Source: Christensenella sp. UBA4651 (GTDB taxonomy: Bacteria; Bacillota; Clostridia; Christensenellales; UBA1242). From it: 20,614 nt of DNA. Under the pieces are notes generated by a model. That model saw only the letters and a program-made list of their open reading frames with translations, was not told the origin of the DNA and made no database searches. Of this stretch, positions 7,395 through 15,419 are shown one piece after another. The translations under genes and the position numbers were made by a program. Within the stretch, counting starts at the first letter, position 1. The number at the start of each line of letters is the position of its first letter. The stretch covers positions 1,456-22,069 of the forward strand of contig DHMD01000009.1 in assembly GCA_002405615.1 (NCBI GenBank), written 5' to 3'.

Positions 7395-7622
7395 ACAAAA
7401 ACTCGCCCTCTGCAAAAACAAAGGACGAGTCAACCCCGCGGTTCCACCTTTTTTGCTCTAAATAGAGCCACTCTTTCTCGTTCCCAATAACGCTAGGAAC
7501 GACAGCGCACAGCAAGAGAGTAGTTTCACGCACTCACCCTTACCAATATGCTCTCAGCCTAGGCATATTTCTCTGTATGGCAGTAGCGGGGGCTACTTGT
7601 CTCTCTATACTACTATGATTAT
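7395..7622 (-). promoter_or_regulatory. T-box leader of thrS, specifier ACU (Thr)
   Basis: A T-box riboswitch that senses uncharged tRNA-Thr. The T-box core GGTGGAACCGCG is at 7437-7448. Stem I closes with GAGAG (7601-7605) and CTCTC (7516-7520). The specifier loop has AGTA on the 5' side (7594-7597) and GAA-ACT-A on the 3' side, placing the Thr codon ACU at 7522-7524. The terminator hairpin is at 7395-7430 (ACTCG...CGAGT arms, T run). All landmarks agree with thrS downstream. Confidence 0.95.
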
Positions 7623-7628
7623 GCTTTA

Positions 7629-7657
7629 ATTTTACCCTCAAAAATCCGATTTGTCAA
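7629..7657 (-). promoter_or_regulatory. Promoter of thrS
   Basis: A consensus TTGACA (7652-7657) lies exactly 17 bp from TAAAAT (7629-7634). Transcription would start near 7622, at the foot of the T-box. Confidence 0.85.
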
Positions 7658-7717
7658 GTCGTTTTGCATAAATTGTTGCATAAAAACGCCTAAATATACA
7701 TTTTATCTATCATAAAA

Positions 7718-8458
7718 TCAATTGACTATAACCTTGTCCGCAAAGACATTCTTGACTAATTTTAGCGTTTCATCACTATCTTTGCTTGCATAGATTTTTA
7801 TAATCATAGGATTAAGTTCAATAAGCTTCCCCAAAACCAAGAATTTATCGAGTGGGTCAATAGCTGAAATTATGTCAAAATCCTTTTTTGAATCGTGATA
7901 AATTATACATTTTTCTTGCATTTCTAATATCACACTTTGGCTTTTTGTTTCTATATTGGATAGTAAAAATTGTACTAATTCAACAAAATTTTCTGGGCTA
8001 ACGATCGCTTTTGAACCACTGGTAATTTTGCACAATTCCAGCCATTTATTCTTTAATGCAATCAGTCTAAAACAGAAAAAACTCTCAATGTTTAGTTTAT
8101 CTGAATTTATATCCAAACTTTGCAAAACGATATGCCTGTCTAGTTCGTTGTCAAAATATGTGCAAACTTTGGCTAATGCATAGACGTACTCTTGCCCCAA
8201 ACAAGTAGCGTCAAGATTTTCTTGCAAAAAGTCGAACTTGATTTTCTCACAAACAACATCAACTAGCAAGATTTTGAGAATTGCCTTGACCTTTACGGAG
8301 TTTTGTTTTTTACACCCAATGGACAGCGAAACAGTATCACAATCAGCCGAAATAGCACTCACGCCGCCATTTTCTGCCAAAACTTCTACTATACCTTCTT
8401 GAATAAAAGAAATATATGTACTATTTTTTCTGCTACAAATGATTTCGATTTCCCACAT
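7718..8458 (-). CDS. YtxC-like protein (putative sporulation protein)
   Basis: A 246-residue protein that I assign, from memory of the family, to a divergent YtxC. The features are the middle segment (IESFFCFRLIALKNKW, then FVELVQFLLSNIE) and the tail (LIELNPMIIKIYA...LVKNVFADKV), which matches the YtxC ending of a hydrophobic PxxIxI strand followed by a helix and VFxDRV. YtxC sits next to thrS in Bacillus and Clostridia, as here, which supports the call. It has no signal peptide or membrane helix. The open frame extends to a TTG at 8488, but AAAGGGG just before ATG 8458 (MWEIEIICS) decides the start. Its function is not established; the family is annotated from sporulation expression. It ends in TGA. 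Confidence 0.6.
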   Translation of the reverse strand: MWEIEIICSRKNSTYISFIQEGIVEVLAENGGVSAISADCDTVSLSIGCKKQNSVKVKAILKILLVDVVCEKIKFDFLQENLDATCLGQEYVYALAKVCTYFDNELDRHIVLQSLDINSDKLNIESFFCFRLIALKNKWLELCKITSGSKAIVSPENFVELVQFLLSNIETKSQSVILEMQEKCIIYHDSKKDFDIISAIDPLDKFLVLGKLIELNPMIIKIYASKDSDETLKLVKNVFADKVIVN

Positions 8459-8497
8459 AACAGCCCCTTTGGCAGTTAGTGTGTGCAATTTTTTGAT

Positions 8498-8526
8498 TTA
8501 ATACACAGTAATCAAAAATTTTGCAA
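8498..8526 (-). promoter_or_regulatory. Promoter of the ytxC-like gene
   Basis: TTGCAA (8521-8526) and TATTAA (8498-8503) are 17 bp apart. The -35 box falls at the end of the rubrerythrin terminator's T run. Confidence 0.6.
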
Positions 8527-8555
8527 AAATAAAAGAGGGGTAAATTCCCTCCTTT
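8524..8555 (-). terminator. Terminator after rubrerythrin
   Basis: A 9-bp stem (AAAGGAGGG / CCCTCTTTT, one G-U pair) with a 7-nt loop, then ATTTTT on the minus strand. It starts 3 bp after the rubrerythrin stop. Confidence 0.8.
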
Positions 8556-8557
8556 AT

Positions 8558-9109
8558 CTAATAGTCCTTTTTGAGCAAAGCAAAATATGCTTTTGGGTGA
8601 GCGCAAACAGGGCAAACTTCTGGTGGCGTCTTGCCAAAATAGTGATATCCACAATTCAAGCAAACCCATTCCATCTCATCAACACGAGCGAAAACCTCGC
8701 CAGTTTTCATATTAGCCAAAAGTTGTTTGAAACGCAGCTCATGCTCTTTCTCAATAGCAGCAACGCCGTCAAAAAGGTTCGCAATCTCCTCAAAACCCTC
8801 TGCTCTTGCGGTCTCTGCAAACTCCTTGTACATCTCTACCCATTCGTAATTCTCGCCTTCGCTAGCCCATTGCAGGCATTCCTCAGTTGTACCCATTCCG
8901 TGGAACAATTTGAACCAAATCTTTGCATGTTCTTTTTCGTTGCCAGCGGTTTCGGTAAAGTAATTTGCGATTTGGACAAAACCCTCTTTCTTTGCTATTG
9001 ACGCAAAGTAGTCGTATTTGTTGCGAGCTTGGCTCTCCCCTGCAAACGCCTGCATCAAATTTTTCTCGGTTTGAGTGCCTTTCAATGCCTCAATTTTCTT
9101 TAATTCCAT
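8558..9109 (-). CDS. rbr: Rubrerythrin
   Basis: A cytoplasmic peroxide-scavenging protein of anaerobes that reduces H2O2 with electrons passed from rubredoxin or NADH-dependent reductases. It has 183 residues. The N-terminal ferritin-like four-helix domain carries the diiron ligands in GESQARNKY, NEKEH and IEKEH. The C-terminal rubredoxin-like domain has Cys150, Cys153, Cys166 and Cys169 (CLNCG...CPVC) for a single iron. SD AAAGGAG is about 8 nt before ATG 9109. It is a single-gene unit with its own promoter and terminator. All metal ligands look intact. It points to a strictly anaerobic or oxygen-sensitive host. Confidence 0.97.
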   Translation of the reverse strand: MELKKIEALKGTQTEKNLMQAFAGESQARNKYDYFASIAKKEGFVQIANYFTETAGNEKEHAKIWFKLFHGMGTTEECLQWASEGENYEWVEMYKEFAETARAEGFEEIANLFDGVAAIEKEHELRFKQLLANMKTGEVFARVDEMEWVCLNCGYHYFGKTPPEVCPVCAHPKAYFALLKKDY

Positions 9110-9139
9110 AAAAACGCTCCTTTTAATTTTAGTTTACAA

Positions 9140-9168
9140 ATTATGACACAATTTCACATTTTTAGCAA
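9140..9168 (-). promoter_or_regulatory. Promoter of rubrerythrin
   Basis: TTGCTA (9163-9168) and CATAAT (9140-9145, with TG upstream) are 17 bp apart. It sits directly after the rarA stop codon. I see no convincing PerR-type palindrome. Confidence 0.65.
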
Positions 9169-9173
9169 TCAAA

Positions 9174-10457
9174 TCAAGGCTTCTTTTTGAAAATCTTTTT
9201 GCGAACCAAGCCTTTTTCCCTACCGTTACTACTAGGTTGATAATACACTCTATCTTCTAGTCCAGTGGGCATATATTGCTGGTACACATAACCTCCAAAA
9301 TCGTGTGGATACTTGTATTTTGGGGTATTGGTATGCACAGGGTGATTTTTTAGGTGGTCTGGTACAGCATCAAAACTAGAATCCGTTGCATCACTTTGAG
9401 CCATAGTCATAGCCCGAATTACACTATTTGACTTTGGCGCTTCGCAAACATATATAATTGCGTGATTTAGCGGAATTAGCCCCTCTGGTATACCCATATT
9501 TTTGACTGCAATCAAGGCACAAGTAGAGAGCAGCAAAGCGTTACTATCAGCCAAACCGACATCTTCGCTCGAATGAGCGAGCAATCTGCGACAAATGATA
9601 ACAGGGTCGCAACCCGCTGCAATCAGCCGACTACTCCAAAATAGAGCAGCCTCTGCATCACTTCCCCGCAAACTCTTGCAAAATGCGGACAACATATCAT
9701 AAAATTTATTTTCATCAACGCTCAAAACCTTGCTCTGAATTGACTGTTCGGCAACGGTCTTGTCAATCAAAATCGTCCCGTCCTTGTCTAGCGGCGTAGT
9801 TTTTGCTGCCAATTCGAGAGCCCCCAAAGCACACCTCAAATCGCCCGCACTCGCCCACGCATAGTGTTTCGCTGCCTCCTCGGTCAATTCAATTTTGAGA
9901 TTGCCTAGCCCGTTCTCGGTATCCTTTACCGCTCTAAATAGGCTATCAATAATATTTTGCTCAGATAGCGGCTTGAACTCAAAAATTCTACATCTCGAAA
10001 CGATAGCGGGGGTCATCGCCATATGAGGGTTCTCGGTCGTTGAACCGATAAAAACGATACACCCCTCCTCGATAGCTGCCAAAACAGAATCGCTCTGTGC
10101 CTTGTTCCACCTATGGCATTCGTCTAGCAGTAGATAGGTCTTTTTGCCGAAAAGTTGGTAATCTTTCCTTGCGTCATCAATTACTTTTTTGGCATCGGCT
10201 ACACCGCTCGATACGGCATTGAGCTTGACAAAATTACTGTGAGTTGTCTGTGTGATAATGTGAGCAAGCGTAGTCTTACCCGTCCCTGGTGGGCCAAAGA
10301 AAATACAACTACCCAGCATATCACTCTGAATCGCTCGGCGCAGCAAACTATTCTTGCCAACTATGTGTTCTTGTCCAACGAAATCGTCCAAAGTTTTGGG
10401 ACGCATTCTCTCGTATAATGGTGCATTTTTTGTAGTATTACTTGAAAATAAATCCAT
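9174..10457 (-). CDS. rarA: Replication-associated recombination protein A (RarA/MgsA family AAA+ ATPase)
   Basis: A clamp-loader-like AAA+ ATPase of 427 residues that acts at stalled replication forks with SSB. It shows Walker A GPPGTGKTT (55-63), Walker B LLLDECHRWNKAQ (from 109), sensor 1 (IGSTTENP) and the arginine finger region (SRCRIFEF). The C-terminal tetramerisation domain is recognisable by KSLRGSDAEAALFWSSRLIAAG, SSEDVGLAD and the late LPTGLEDRVYY-like motif (here MPTGLEDRVYYQPS). GAGGAAG is about 6 nt before ATG 10457. The Walker B segment reads DECHR where DEIHR is more usual, a mild change. Stop is TGA. It has its own promoter within the end of the upstream gene. Confidence 0.96.
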   Translation of the reverse strand: MDLFSSNTTKNAPLYERMRPKTLDDFVGQEHIVGKNSLLRRAIQSDMLGSCIFFGPPGTGKTTLAHIITQTTHSNFVKLNAVSSGVADAKKVIDDARKDYQLFGKKTYLLLDECHRWNKAQSDSVLAAIEEGCIVFIGSTTENPHMAMTPAIVSRCRIFEFKPLSEQNIIDSLFRAVKDTENGLGNLKIELTEEAAKHYAWASAGDLRCALGALELAAKTTPLDKDGTILIDKTVAEQSIQSKVLSVDENKFYDMLSAFCKSLRGSDAEAALFWSSRLIAAGCDPVIICRRLLAHSSEDVGLADSNALLLSTCALIAVKNMGIPEGLIPLNHAIIYVCEAPKSNSVIRAMTMAQSDATDSSFDAVPDHLKNHPVHTNTPKYKYPHDFGGYVYQQYMPTGLEDRVYYQPSSNGREKGLVRKKIFKKKP

Positions 10458-10474
10458 AATTCTTCCTCAATCGT

Positions 10475-10503
10475 ATTGTAGCACAATTTTCGACAAAAAT
10501 CAA
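10475..10503 (-). promoter_or_regulatory. Promoter of rarA
   Basis: TTGATT (10498-10503) and TACAAT (10475-10480, with TGC upstream) are 17 bp apart. The -35 box overlaps the stop codon of the preceding gene. Confidence 0.65.
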
Positions 10504-12143
10504 TCAAAAGTGATCAAAGCATTGTCATCTAATTTATCAATGTCAAAAGTGTAAATGTTCCCTAACCCCAAATTGTTGATTTTGACCATACTCCAATTCG
10601 GGCTAATACTTAAAATAATTTTTTTGCCTCTTATCACAACATATGTGTTTATTTTTAATGTTTTAATTGGGTGAAGTGTCAACTCATTACCCTTTAATGT
10701 AATGCCCAAAATTTGGGATAGCGCATACTCATCATAATTCGAATTTTTGATTTTTTGATTAACGATATGCAACGAAATTCGCTGATGTGCTCGCTCCGAT
10801 TTGATTAGTGGCAAAATTTTTTTGCAATAGCACACACTTCTCTCTCCCTCAATTTCCATAGCATAGCACAAGCCACGCAATAACAGATTACAAAATTTGT
10901 AAGAATTAAGCAGTTTAAGAAAATCAAATGTGGTGATATAACTCAACAGAAGATTTGCTAACAGAAACTGTGTATTTGAAGGTAAAAATTTATAGTTAAT
11001 ATTAGAAACGATAGCCCTGACATCGACCCAAAACCCGTGCAAGACAGATAGGTTTAGTTGCTCTAAAATTCGAGGTAGTCCAACCTCCTCCTTATCCTTA
11101 TATATATTAGAGAGCAGAGAAAGGTCGCAAAACTCTTTTCGCTTAACTAGATTGCATAATGGAGAAACACAAAACTTTACTTCGCCAGTGAAACCGTATA
11201 AATTGAGGTAATTAATTCCCCACAGGCACACAATACGACATTCAAAATCTTTGTCAGCAGCGAATTGATAACAAACGGCAGAAAGCAGATCGGTCAAAAT
11301 CGCCGCATTACCTCGTTTTTTAGAACGCACGACTTTGCCAAATCCTAATTTCTCAATATTTAGATAGGCAGATTTTCCCAAACTAAAATCAAAATGTGGC
11401 AACACTTCCTCAAAATCCAGCCTTTGTGGCAACTCCACTTTTCGATTTGATAAATCAAACTTTTCGCTCAAATTTTGTCTTTGTAGAGCATTGAGTTTGG
11501 TGGCACAAAAATTCGGAACGAACTGCCACTTGTCTATATCCAGCACGCCAAAATTTTGCTGCTTGAATTTCCGTACTTCTTCTCGACTAGCTACTCGGCA
11601 TTTCTCACAAAACTGCGCTTTTGCCCAATGCTCAATTTCGCCTGTGATACGCAGTTTCCCATCCTTTGTTGGAGTAATGGAGAGTCGAGAAAATCCGAGG
11701 AGTTTTATTTTGAAATTCTTGTCCTTGCCGAGAGCGATTTCTTGCCTCGATGTATCAATTGAGTATGCAAAGTTGGGTTTATCAAAATCGTAGCTGAATC
11801 CTAACTTTTCTTTACAAAATATTTCGACACTGCTAGTCGAAATTCTGGCGTGTATATCGCTTCCACTCAACTTTAATTCGCTAGACAGAACTCGGTAATG
11901 CGAGCAATTTGATAGTGGGAAATCGGCAAAACTATCATCTACAAAAAGTCTAAATCCGATATTTTTGATGAACACGAACTGGGTAGTTTGAGTTTGGGAA
12001 ATTAGCAAAAACACCCCACTGCCGAACTGTGAAGCCCTGTTAATTTTTATCGGCACAAAGTTTTTGATTATAGGTCGCCGCTGACTAATAATTAGCACAG
12101 CAAACACAAACACTGCGACCGAAGTAATTATCCAAATAGCCAT
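10500..12143 (-). CDS. Unknown membrane-anchored protein
   Basis: A protein of 547 residues that I do not recognise. One hydrophobic N-terminal helix (IWIITSVAVFVFAVLII) is followed by a basic stretch (SQRRPIIKN) and a long soluble region, so it is either anchored with the bulk inside or carries an uncleaved signal. The N-terminal third looks beta-rich. A lone CxxC pair (FCEKCR) is present. The tail (ILGITLKGNELTLHPIKTLKIN, then a beta-rich end) faintly recalls the C-terminal part of GH94-type glycoside phosphorylases, but I see no catalytic motif and would not transfer that function. The open frame includes a TTG at 12149; ATG 12143 is preferred, yet neither has a clear SD. It follows the rnpB terminator with no evident promoter. 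Confidence 0.75.
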   Translation of the reverse strand: MAIWIITSVAVFVFAVLIISQRRPIIKNFVPIKINRASQFGSGVFLLISQTQTTQFVFIKNIGFRLFVDDSFADFPLSNCSHYRVLSSELKLSGSDIHARISTSSVEIFCKEKLGFSYDFDKPNFAYSIDTSRQEIALGKDKNFKIKLLGFSRLSITPTKDGKLRITGEIEHWAKAQFCEKCRVASREEVRKFKQQNFGVLDIDKWQFVPNFCATKLNALQRQNLSEKFDLSNRKVELPQRLDFEEVLPHFDFSLGKSAYLNIEKLGFGKVVRSKKRGNAAILTDLLSAVCYQFAADKDFECRIVCLWGINYLNLYGFTGEVKFCVSPLCNLVKRKEFCDLSLLSNIYKDKEEVGLPRILEQLNLSVLHGFWVDVRAIVSNINYKFLPSNTQFLLANLLLSYITTFDFLKLLNSYKFCNLLLRGLCYAMEIEGERSVCYCKKILPLIKSERAHQRISLHIVNQKIKNSNYDEYALSQILGITLKGNELTLHPIKTLKINTYVVIRGKKIILSISPNWSMVKINNLGLGNIYTFDIDKLDDNALITFD

Positions 12144-12174
12144 ACACAAATTGTTGACATAAATTCGTAAAATA

Positions 12175-12200
12175 AAAGAAAAAACACGCCGAAGCGTGCT
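12175..12200 (-). terminator. Terminator of rnpB
   Basis: A CACGC-TTCG-GCGTG hairpin (12185-12198) with a stable UUCG tetraloop, followed by a T run on the minus strand. It begins a few bases after the rnpB P1 stem. Confidence 0.88.
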
Positions 12201-12203
12201 TCT

Positions 12204-12601
12204 TGTAGACTAGCCTATAAGCCGAGTTCTGTCTAGGACGGTCATCTATCTAGGCATATTATTGCTAATATGCTCAAGCGATGTATATCGGGATAAGAGC
12301 GGGCAACTCTTATTATATCCCTTATCTTGCACAAGGTGGGGTTTACATAGCGTATCATGTCTCCACGATACCGGTGGTCTCTTGAGCCACCTTTCCAACC
12401 TTACCACTATAAAACTTTTGTGAAAAAATAGGAGGTATGATATATAAATATCAAAAAAACACAAAAATAAACAAGTGTGGCGGTATATTTCTGTTGCACT
12501 ATCCTTGGAGTCGCCTCCACAAGACGTTATCTTGCACCATTGCCCTACTGTGCTCGGACTTTCCTAATTCGAAAACGAATTCAACCGTCTAACTAGCTAC
12601 A
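12204..12601 (-). ncRNA. rnpB: RNase P RNA, class A-like
   Basis: The catalytic RNA of RNase P, which trims tRNA 5' leaders. Conserved blocks in order on the minus strand are GGAAAGTCCGAGCAC near the 5' end, GCAACAGAAATATACCGCC, GGTAAGGTTGGAAAGGTG, TGTAAACCCC, then GACCGTCC and CAGAACTCGGCTTATAG at the 3' end. The ends pair as P1 (TGTAG-CTAG with CTAG-CTACA, one bulge). That sets a length of about 398 nt. An AT-rich extension around 12405-12475 follows the ACCGCC block. It has its own promoter and terminator. Confidence 0.95.
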
Positions 12602-12606
12602 TTGTT

Positions 12607-12635
12607 AGTATAACACAAAAAGGATATTTTGTAAA
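12607..12635 (-). promoter_or_regulatory. Promoter of rnpB
   Basis: TATACT (12607-12612) and TTTACA (12630-12635) are 17 bp apart, just ahead of the P1 stem. The -35 box lies inside the terminator hairpin of the preceding operon. Confidence 0.75.
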
Positions 12636-12645
12636 TACCCTTTTT
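12617..12645 (-). terminator. Terminator of the CBS-ileS-envelope operon
   Basis: A 13-bp stem (arms 12617-12629 and 12633-12645, one G-U pair) with a 3-nt loop, ending in five T. It is 48 bp after the lipoprotein stop. Confidence 0.85.
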
Positions 12646-12692
12646 GTAACTTTTTTATAATTTAAGCTAAATTTCGCCTAAATGTGGTTATT

Positions 12693-13820
12693 TTAGCCCA
12701 AATTTTGCACACAGTCCATCAAGTTTAGCATAGTGTTAATCTTGTTATGGAACTCGTTTTGCACAAAGTTTGATACAACTTTGCGGTGTGCTTGGCTCGC
12801 ACTACTAGCATTAAATTTAGCATCCAAATCGCTAGTTTTGTCGCCCATTCTATCCAAGCTCCTACTAGCTATATTGTATGCAGCCTGATAAGGAGTGTCG
12901 TAACTGACCGCATCGTAATAACTTTGGACAAGCGTTCTCTCATTGGTACTCATTTCGCCTGCGTTGTACTTGTTCTCAAAGGCTACCAAACTTTCTCGAT
13001 TAGCTTCAAACCTAGACAACATATTATTAATTCCGTAAGCAGGATTTTGGTTTGTGTAGTATTCCACGCCGTCAATAATATATGCTTGCGAATAGAAAGT
13101 TACCAAGTCAAAACGGGCGTATGTATCAACCAAAGAAGTCATTTGAGTCAAATAGTACCTCTCGATTTTGCCCGGAGCAATTCTGCCTGTACTACTGTCT
13201 GCCGTATCGCTCCAAAAATACTTGTTAGCAACATCGGCAAAGTCAATACTTAAATCGCAACTAGCAACAAGCATATCATAATAACTATCCAACAAATGCT
13301 TCAAAAAAGATTTGTCAATGCCATTATTTTTGTCAAAGTCATCTCCCCTAGTCTGGAACTTGATTAGGCTAAAAGTGAATGTGTTTGTCTTGTTGTTTAA
13401 TGTAGACAATTTATTCATCAACTCGTTGACCCTATCGGTAGGTACAGCTTTTTCTGGTGTAACTGACACATACTTATTTAGCATCATCATACTCGCTTTG
13501 AGTGCTGGCGCAAAAATCGCCTGACTACTGTCGGTATCACTGCTCAACCTCGTATACATTAATTTGTAGTCTTCTACCGAAGTCGATTTAATCGCATTCA
13601 AAAGTTTGCTATTCGAATAGTTTACCGAAACACTACCATTTACATCAAAAATTGTGTTGACATTACTTTCTGATAATGAGTTATTTGACACATAGACAGC
13701 ATACGCCTCTTGGAAATCGGCGTATTTATAATTCTTTCCACCACAAGCAGCAAAAACAACCACGCACATCACACAAAGAAGCATAACACATACAAAATTG
13801 ATACAAATCTTTTTGGTCAT
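12693..13820 (-). CDS. Lipoprotein of unknown function, paralogue of the upstream membrane protein
   Basis: A secreted lipoprotein of 375 residues. The signal peptide (MTKKI, then a hydrophobic core) ends in a lipobox VVFAAC, so the mature protein begins at the Cys before GGKNYK and is tethered to the outer face of the membrane. The rest is rich in Ser, Asn, Thr and Asp and looks largely helical; no known domain is recognised. It resembles the preceding protein: FADVANKYFWSD...GRIAPGKIERYYLTQMTSLVD here, against YADLANIVFTYT...GVAPFSSAQYLYSYCLDKQIAVLD there. SD GGAGGAT precedes ATG 13820, and the start overlaps the upstream stop (TAATG), so translation is coupled. Last gene of the operon. Confidence 0.8.
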   Translation of the reverse strand: MTKKICINFVCVMLLCVMCVVVFAACGGKNYKYADFQEAYAVYVSNNSLSESNVNTIFDVNGSVSVNYSNSKLLNAIKSTSVEDYKLMYTRLSSDTDSSQAIFAPALKASMMMLNKYVSVTPEKAVPTDRVNELMNKLSTLNNKTNTFTFSLIKFQTRGDDFDKNNGIDKSFLKHLLDSYYDMLVASCDLSIDFADVANKYFWSDTADSSTGRIAPGKIERYYLTQMTSLVDTYARFDLVTFYSQAYIIDGVEYYTNQNPAYGINNMLSRFEANRESLVAFENKYNAGEMSTNERTLVQSYYDAVSYDTPYQAAYNIASRSLDRMGDKTSDLDAKFNASSASQAHRKVVSNFVQNEFHNKINTMLNLMDCVQNLG

Positions 13821-14749
13821 TAGTTTATCCTCCCTTGCAAACCGATTACAATCATCATTTGAGTCGCCTGCATTTTTTTGTTATCATCTGTGATAGTTTT
13901 GATATACTCACCTTTGTTGTCGGCGGTCAATAGCTCGTCAAAACTAACACCGTTCAAGCAATCAGAAATTACGCTCATCACAATTGCATCTGTGGTTTGA
14001 GCCTGATAGTGCGCTGCGTCAACAGCCGCAAACTTACGAGAAACTGCGATAGATTCGTCATAAATCTCTGTATCAACATTGCTCTCCGTATTCGTAACAG
14101 CATCGTCTAGTACTGCTATCTGCTTATCTAGACAGTAACTATACAAATACTGGGCACTGCTGAATGGCGCTACACCGTCAAAGTATGACTTGCTCGTGTA
14201 AGTAAACACGATGTTTGCCAAATCAGCATACAGACTAGAATATGAGGTCAAATCGTTGACTATCATCTCAAAGTTTTTTATCAATGCTGCCTTTTGCTCT
14301 GTTGTTGGAGTTGAACCATATGACTCCTTACTTGTATTGTACACGATGATACTGCGCAACAATACTTTGGCAGAGTCGTCAATTTCCTTTAACTTATTTT
14401 GAATAGGGTTGATATCCCCGTGAGAAGAAATCAATCTAAAAGAATTAGAATCCAAAAGTTGTTTGCTCATATGGAGCGAAAGATAAGCCTCTCTAAACCC
14501 TACGATATTATTCGTCCTCGAATAGTCATAGTAACTACCCGACTCCAAGTTCCCCAAATTCCTATTTATACTCGTGATATTTTCTGAACTAATTGTACTA
14601 TTGTAAGTTGCAAAAACCTCGTTGTCTGCATCTGCTGCATCATTACGAGCCTTGATAATAAAGAAGTATACGCATGAAAATATCAGACTCAACAACAAAA
14701 CTGCTAGGACAATTCTAGTAGCAACTACGCCCGAAGATTTACTCATCAT
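13820..14749 (-). CDS. Membrane-anchored extracytoplasmic protein of unknown function
   Basis: A 309-residue protein with one N-terminal membrane helix (about residues 11-33, IVLAVLLLSLIFSCVYFFI) and a mostly helical Ser/Asn/Asp-rich exterior domain. There is no lipobox in the usual place. It shares spacing and motifs with the lipoprotein encoded directly downstream, so the pair probably arose by duplication and may act together at the cell surface. I recognise no domain. The SD GGGAGG lies 3 nt before the first ATG (14749) and 6 nt before a second ATG (14746); the second may be the true start. It is 11 bp after the RluA-like gene. Confidence 0.78.
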   Translation of the reverse strand: MMSKSSGVVATRIVLAVLLLSLIFSCVYFFIIKARNDAADADNEVFATYNSTISSENITSINRNLGNLESGSYYDYSRTNNIVGFREAYLSLHMSKQLLDSNSFRLISSHGDINPIQNKLKEIDDSAKVLLRSIIVYNTSKESYGSTPTTEQKAALIKNFEMIVNDLTSYSSLYADLANIVFTYTSKSYFDGVAPFSSAQYLYSYCLDKQIAVLDDAVTNTESNVDTEIYDESIAVSRKFAAVDAAHYQAQTTDAIVMSVISDCLNGVSFDELLTADNKGEYIKTITDDNKKMQATQMMIVIGLQGRIN

Positions 14750-14760
14750 TTACCTCCCAA

Positions 14761-15417
14761 TTATATTTTGAACCATTTATCTAGGTTAAAGAACGACCAA
14801 GGCTTGCCCTCTGGCACGACCACAAATGTGCGCTCTGCGTCTTCGCTAGGATTCCTAAAACGGAGTTCTGCGAGGCTGAGAGCTAGAAACGTATCTTTTG
14901 CCAAAGTGTCTCCCTTATACTCTTTGTCCCCAAAGACAGGAGCGCCCAAATCAGAAAGCGCAAATCTCAAAAGTTCAGAATCCAAGACCGCTCCCTTGAT
15001 TTTTATCAAACTGATTTTGTCCAACTTCTCCTTTACCTCATAGTCAAAAGAAAAGTTGATTGCACCATAGTTTAGCGCTGGGATATGCGAGTATAACCCA
15101 GTCTGTTTGTCCCTAGCAACACATGCCGAGTATACGCCTCTATCCTCTTTTGGTTCGCCCACTACAACGGCATAGTAAATTAGCTCACTCTCACCATCCT
15201 TGATTTGCTCACCGATATTAGCAGCAATTTGCGTATTTAATGTATATAAGCAGAAGCCGCCAACCTGCTTCTCCAATTCATAAAATGGTGTGAGGGTACA
15301 CTCTCGTTTTGCAGCGGCTTTTGCCTGAGCCTGAGTCGTAAACTCATCAAAATCGACATTATTTTGCTTGAATGCAACCAAGACATTCTCATCGAATAAA
15401 ACTATTTTTGATTTCAT
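14761..15417 (-). CDS. Degenerate RluA-like pseudouridine synthase fold protein
   Basis: A 218-residue protein that follows the RluA plan. KIVLFDENVLVAFKQN matches the opening strand (usually ...DENLLVVNKP). The site of the catalytic HRLDKxTSG reads FYELEKQVGG (from residue 45), so Glu49 stands where the essential Asp should be. IYYAVVVGEP matches the KxYxAxVxG strand, and SELLRFALSDLGAPVFGDKEY stands where THQIRVHLxxxGxPIxGDxxY is expected. The fold is thus inferred from motif order, and catalysis is doubtful; it may bind RNA or be a relic. The frame opens at 15450 inside ileS, but ATG 15417, 2 nt after the ileS stop and preceded by AAAGGTAG, is the likely start. Confidence 0.65.
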   Translation of the reverse strand: MKSKIVLFDENVLVAFKQNNVDFDEFTTQAQAKAAAKRECTLTPFYELEKQVGGFCLYTLNTQIAANIGEQIKDGESELIYYAVVVGEPKEDRGVYSACVARDKQTGLYSHIPALNYGAINFSFDYEVKEKLDKISLIKIKGAVLDSELLRFALSDLGAPVFGDKEYKGDTLAKDTFLALSLAELRFRNPSEDAERTFVVVPEGKPWSFFNLDKWFKI

Positions 15418-15419
15418 TG

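Noticed and set aside
8483..9001. 172-codon plus-strand open frame
   Set aside because: It lies antisense to rubrerythrin, whose motifs and metal ligands are complete, and extends over the rbr terminator. It has no SD and no recognisable domain.
12246..12464. 72-codon minus-strand open frame
   Set aside because: It lies inside rnpB, whose conserved RNA blocks explain the sequence.
12786..13253. 155-codon plus-strand open frame
   Set aside because: Antisense to the lipoprotein gene, which has a signal peptide, lipobox and coupled SD.
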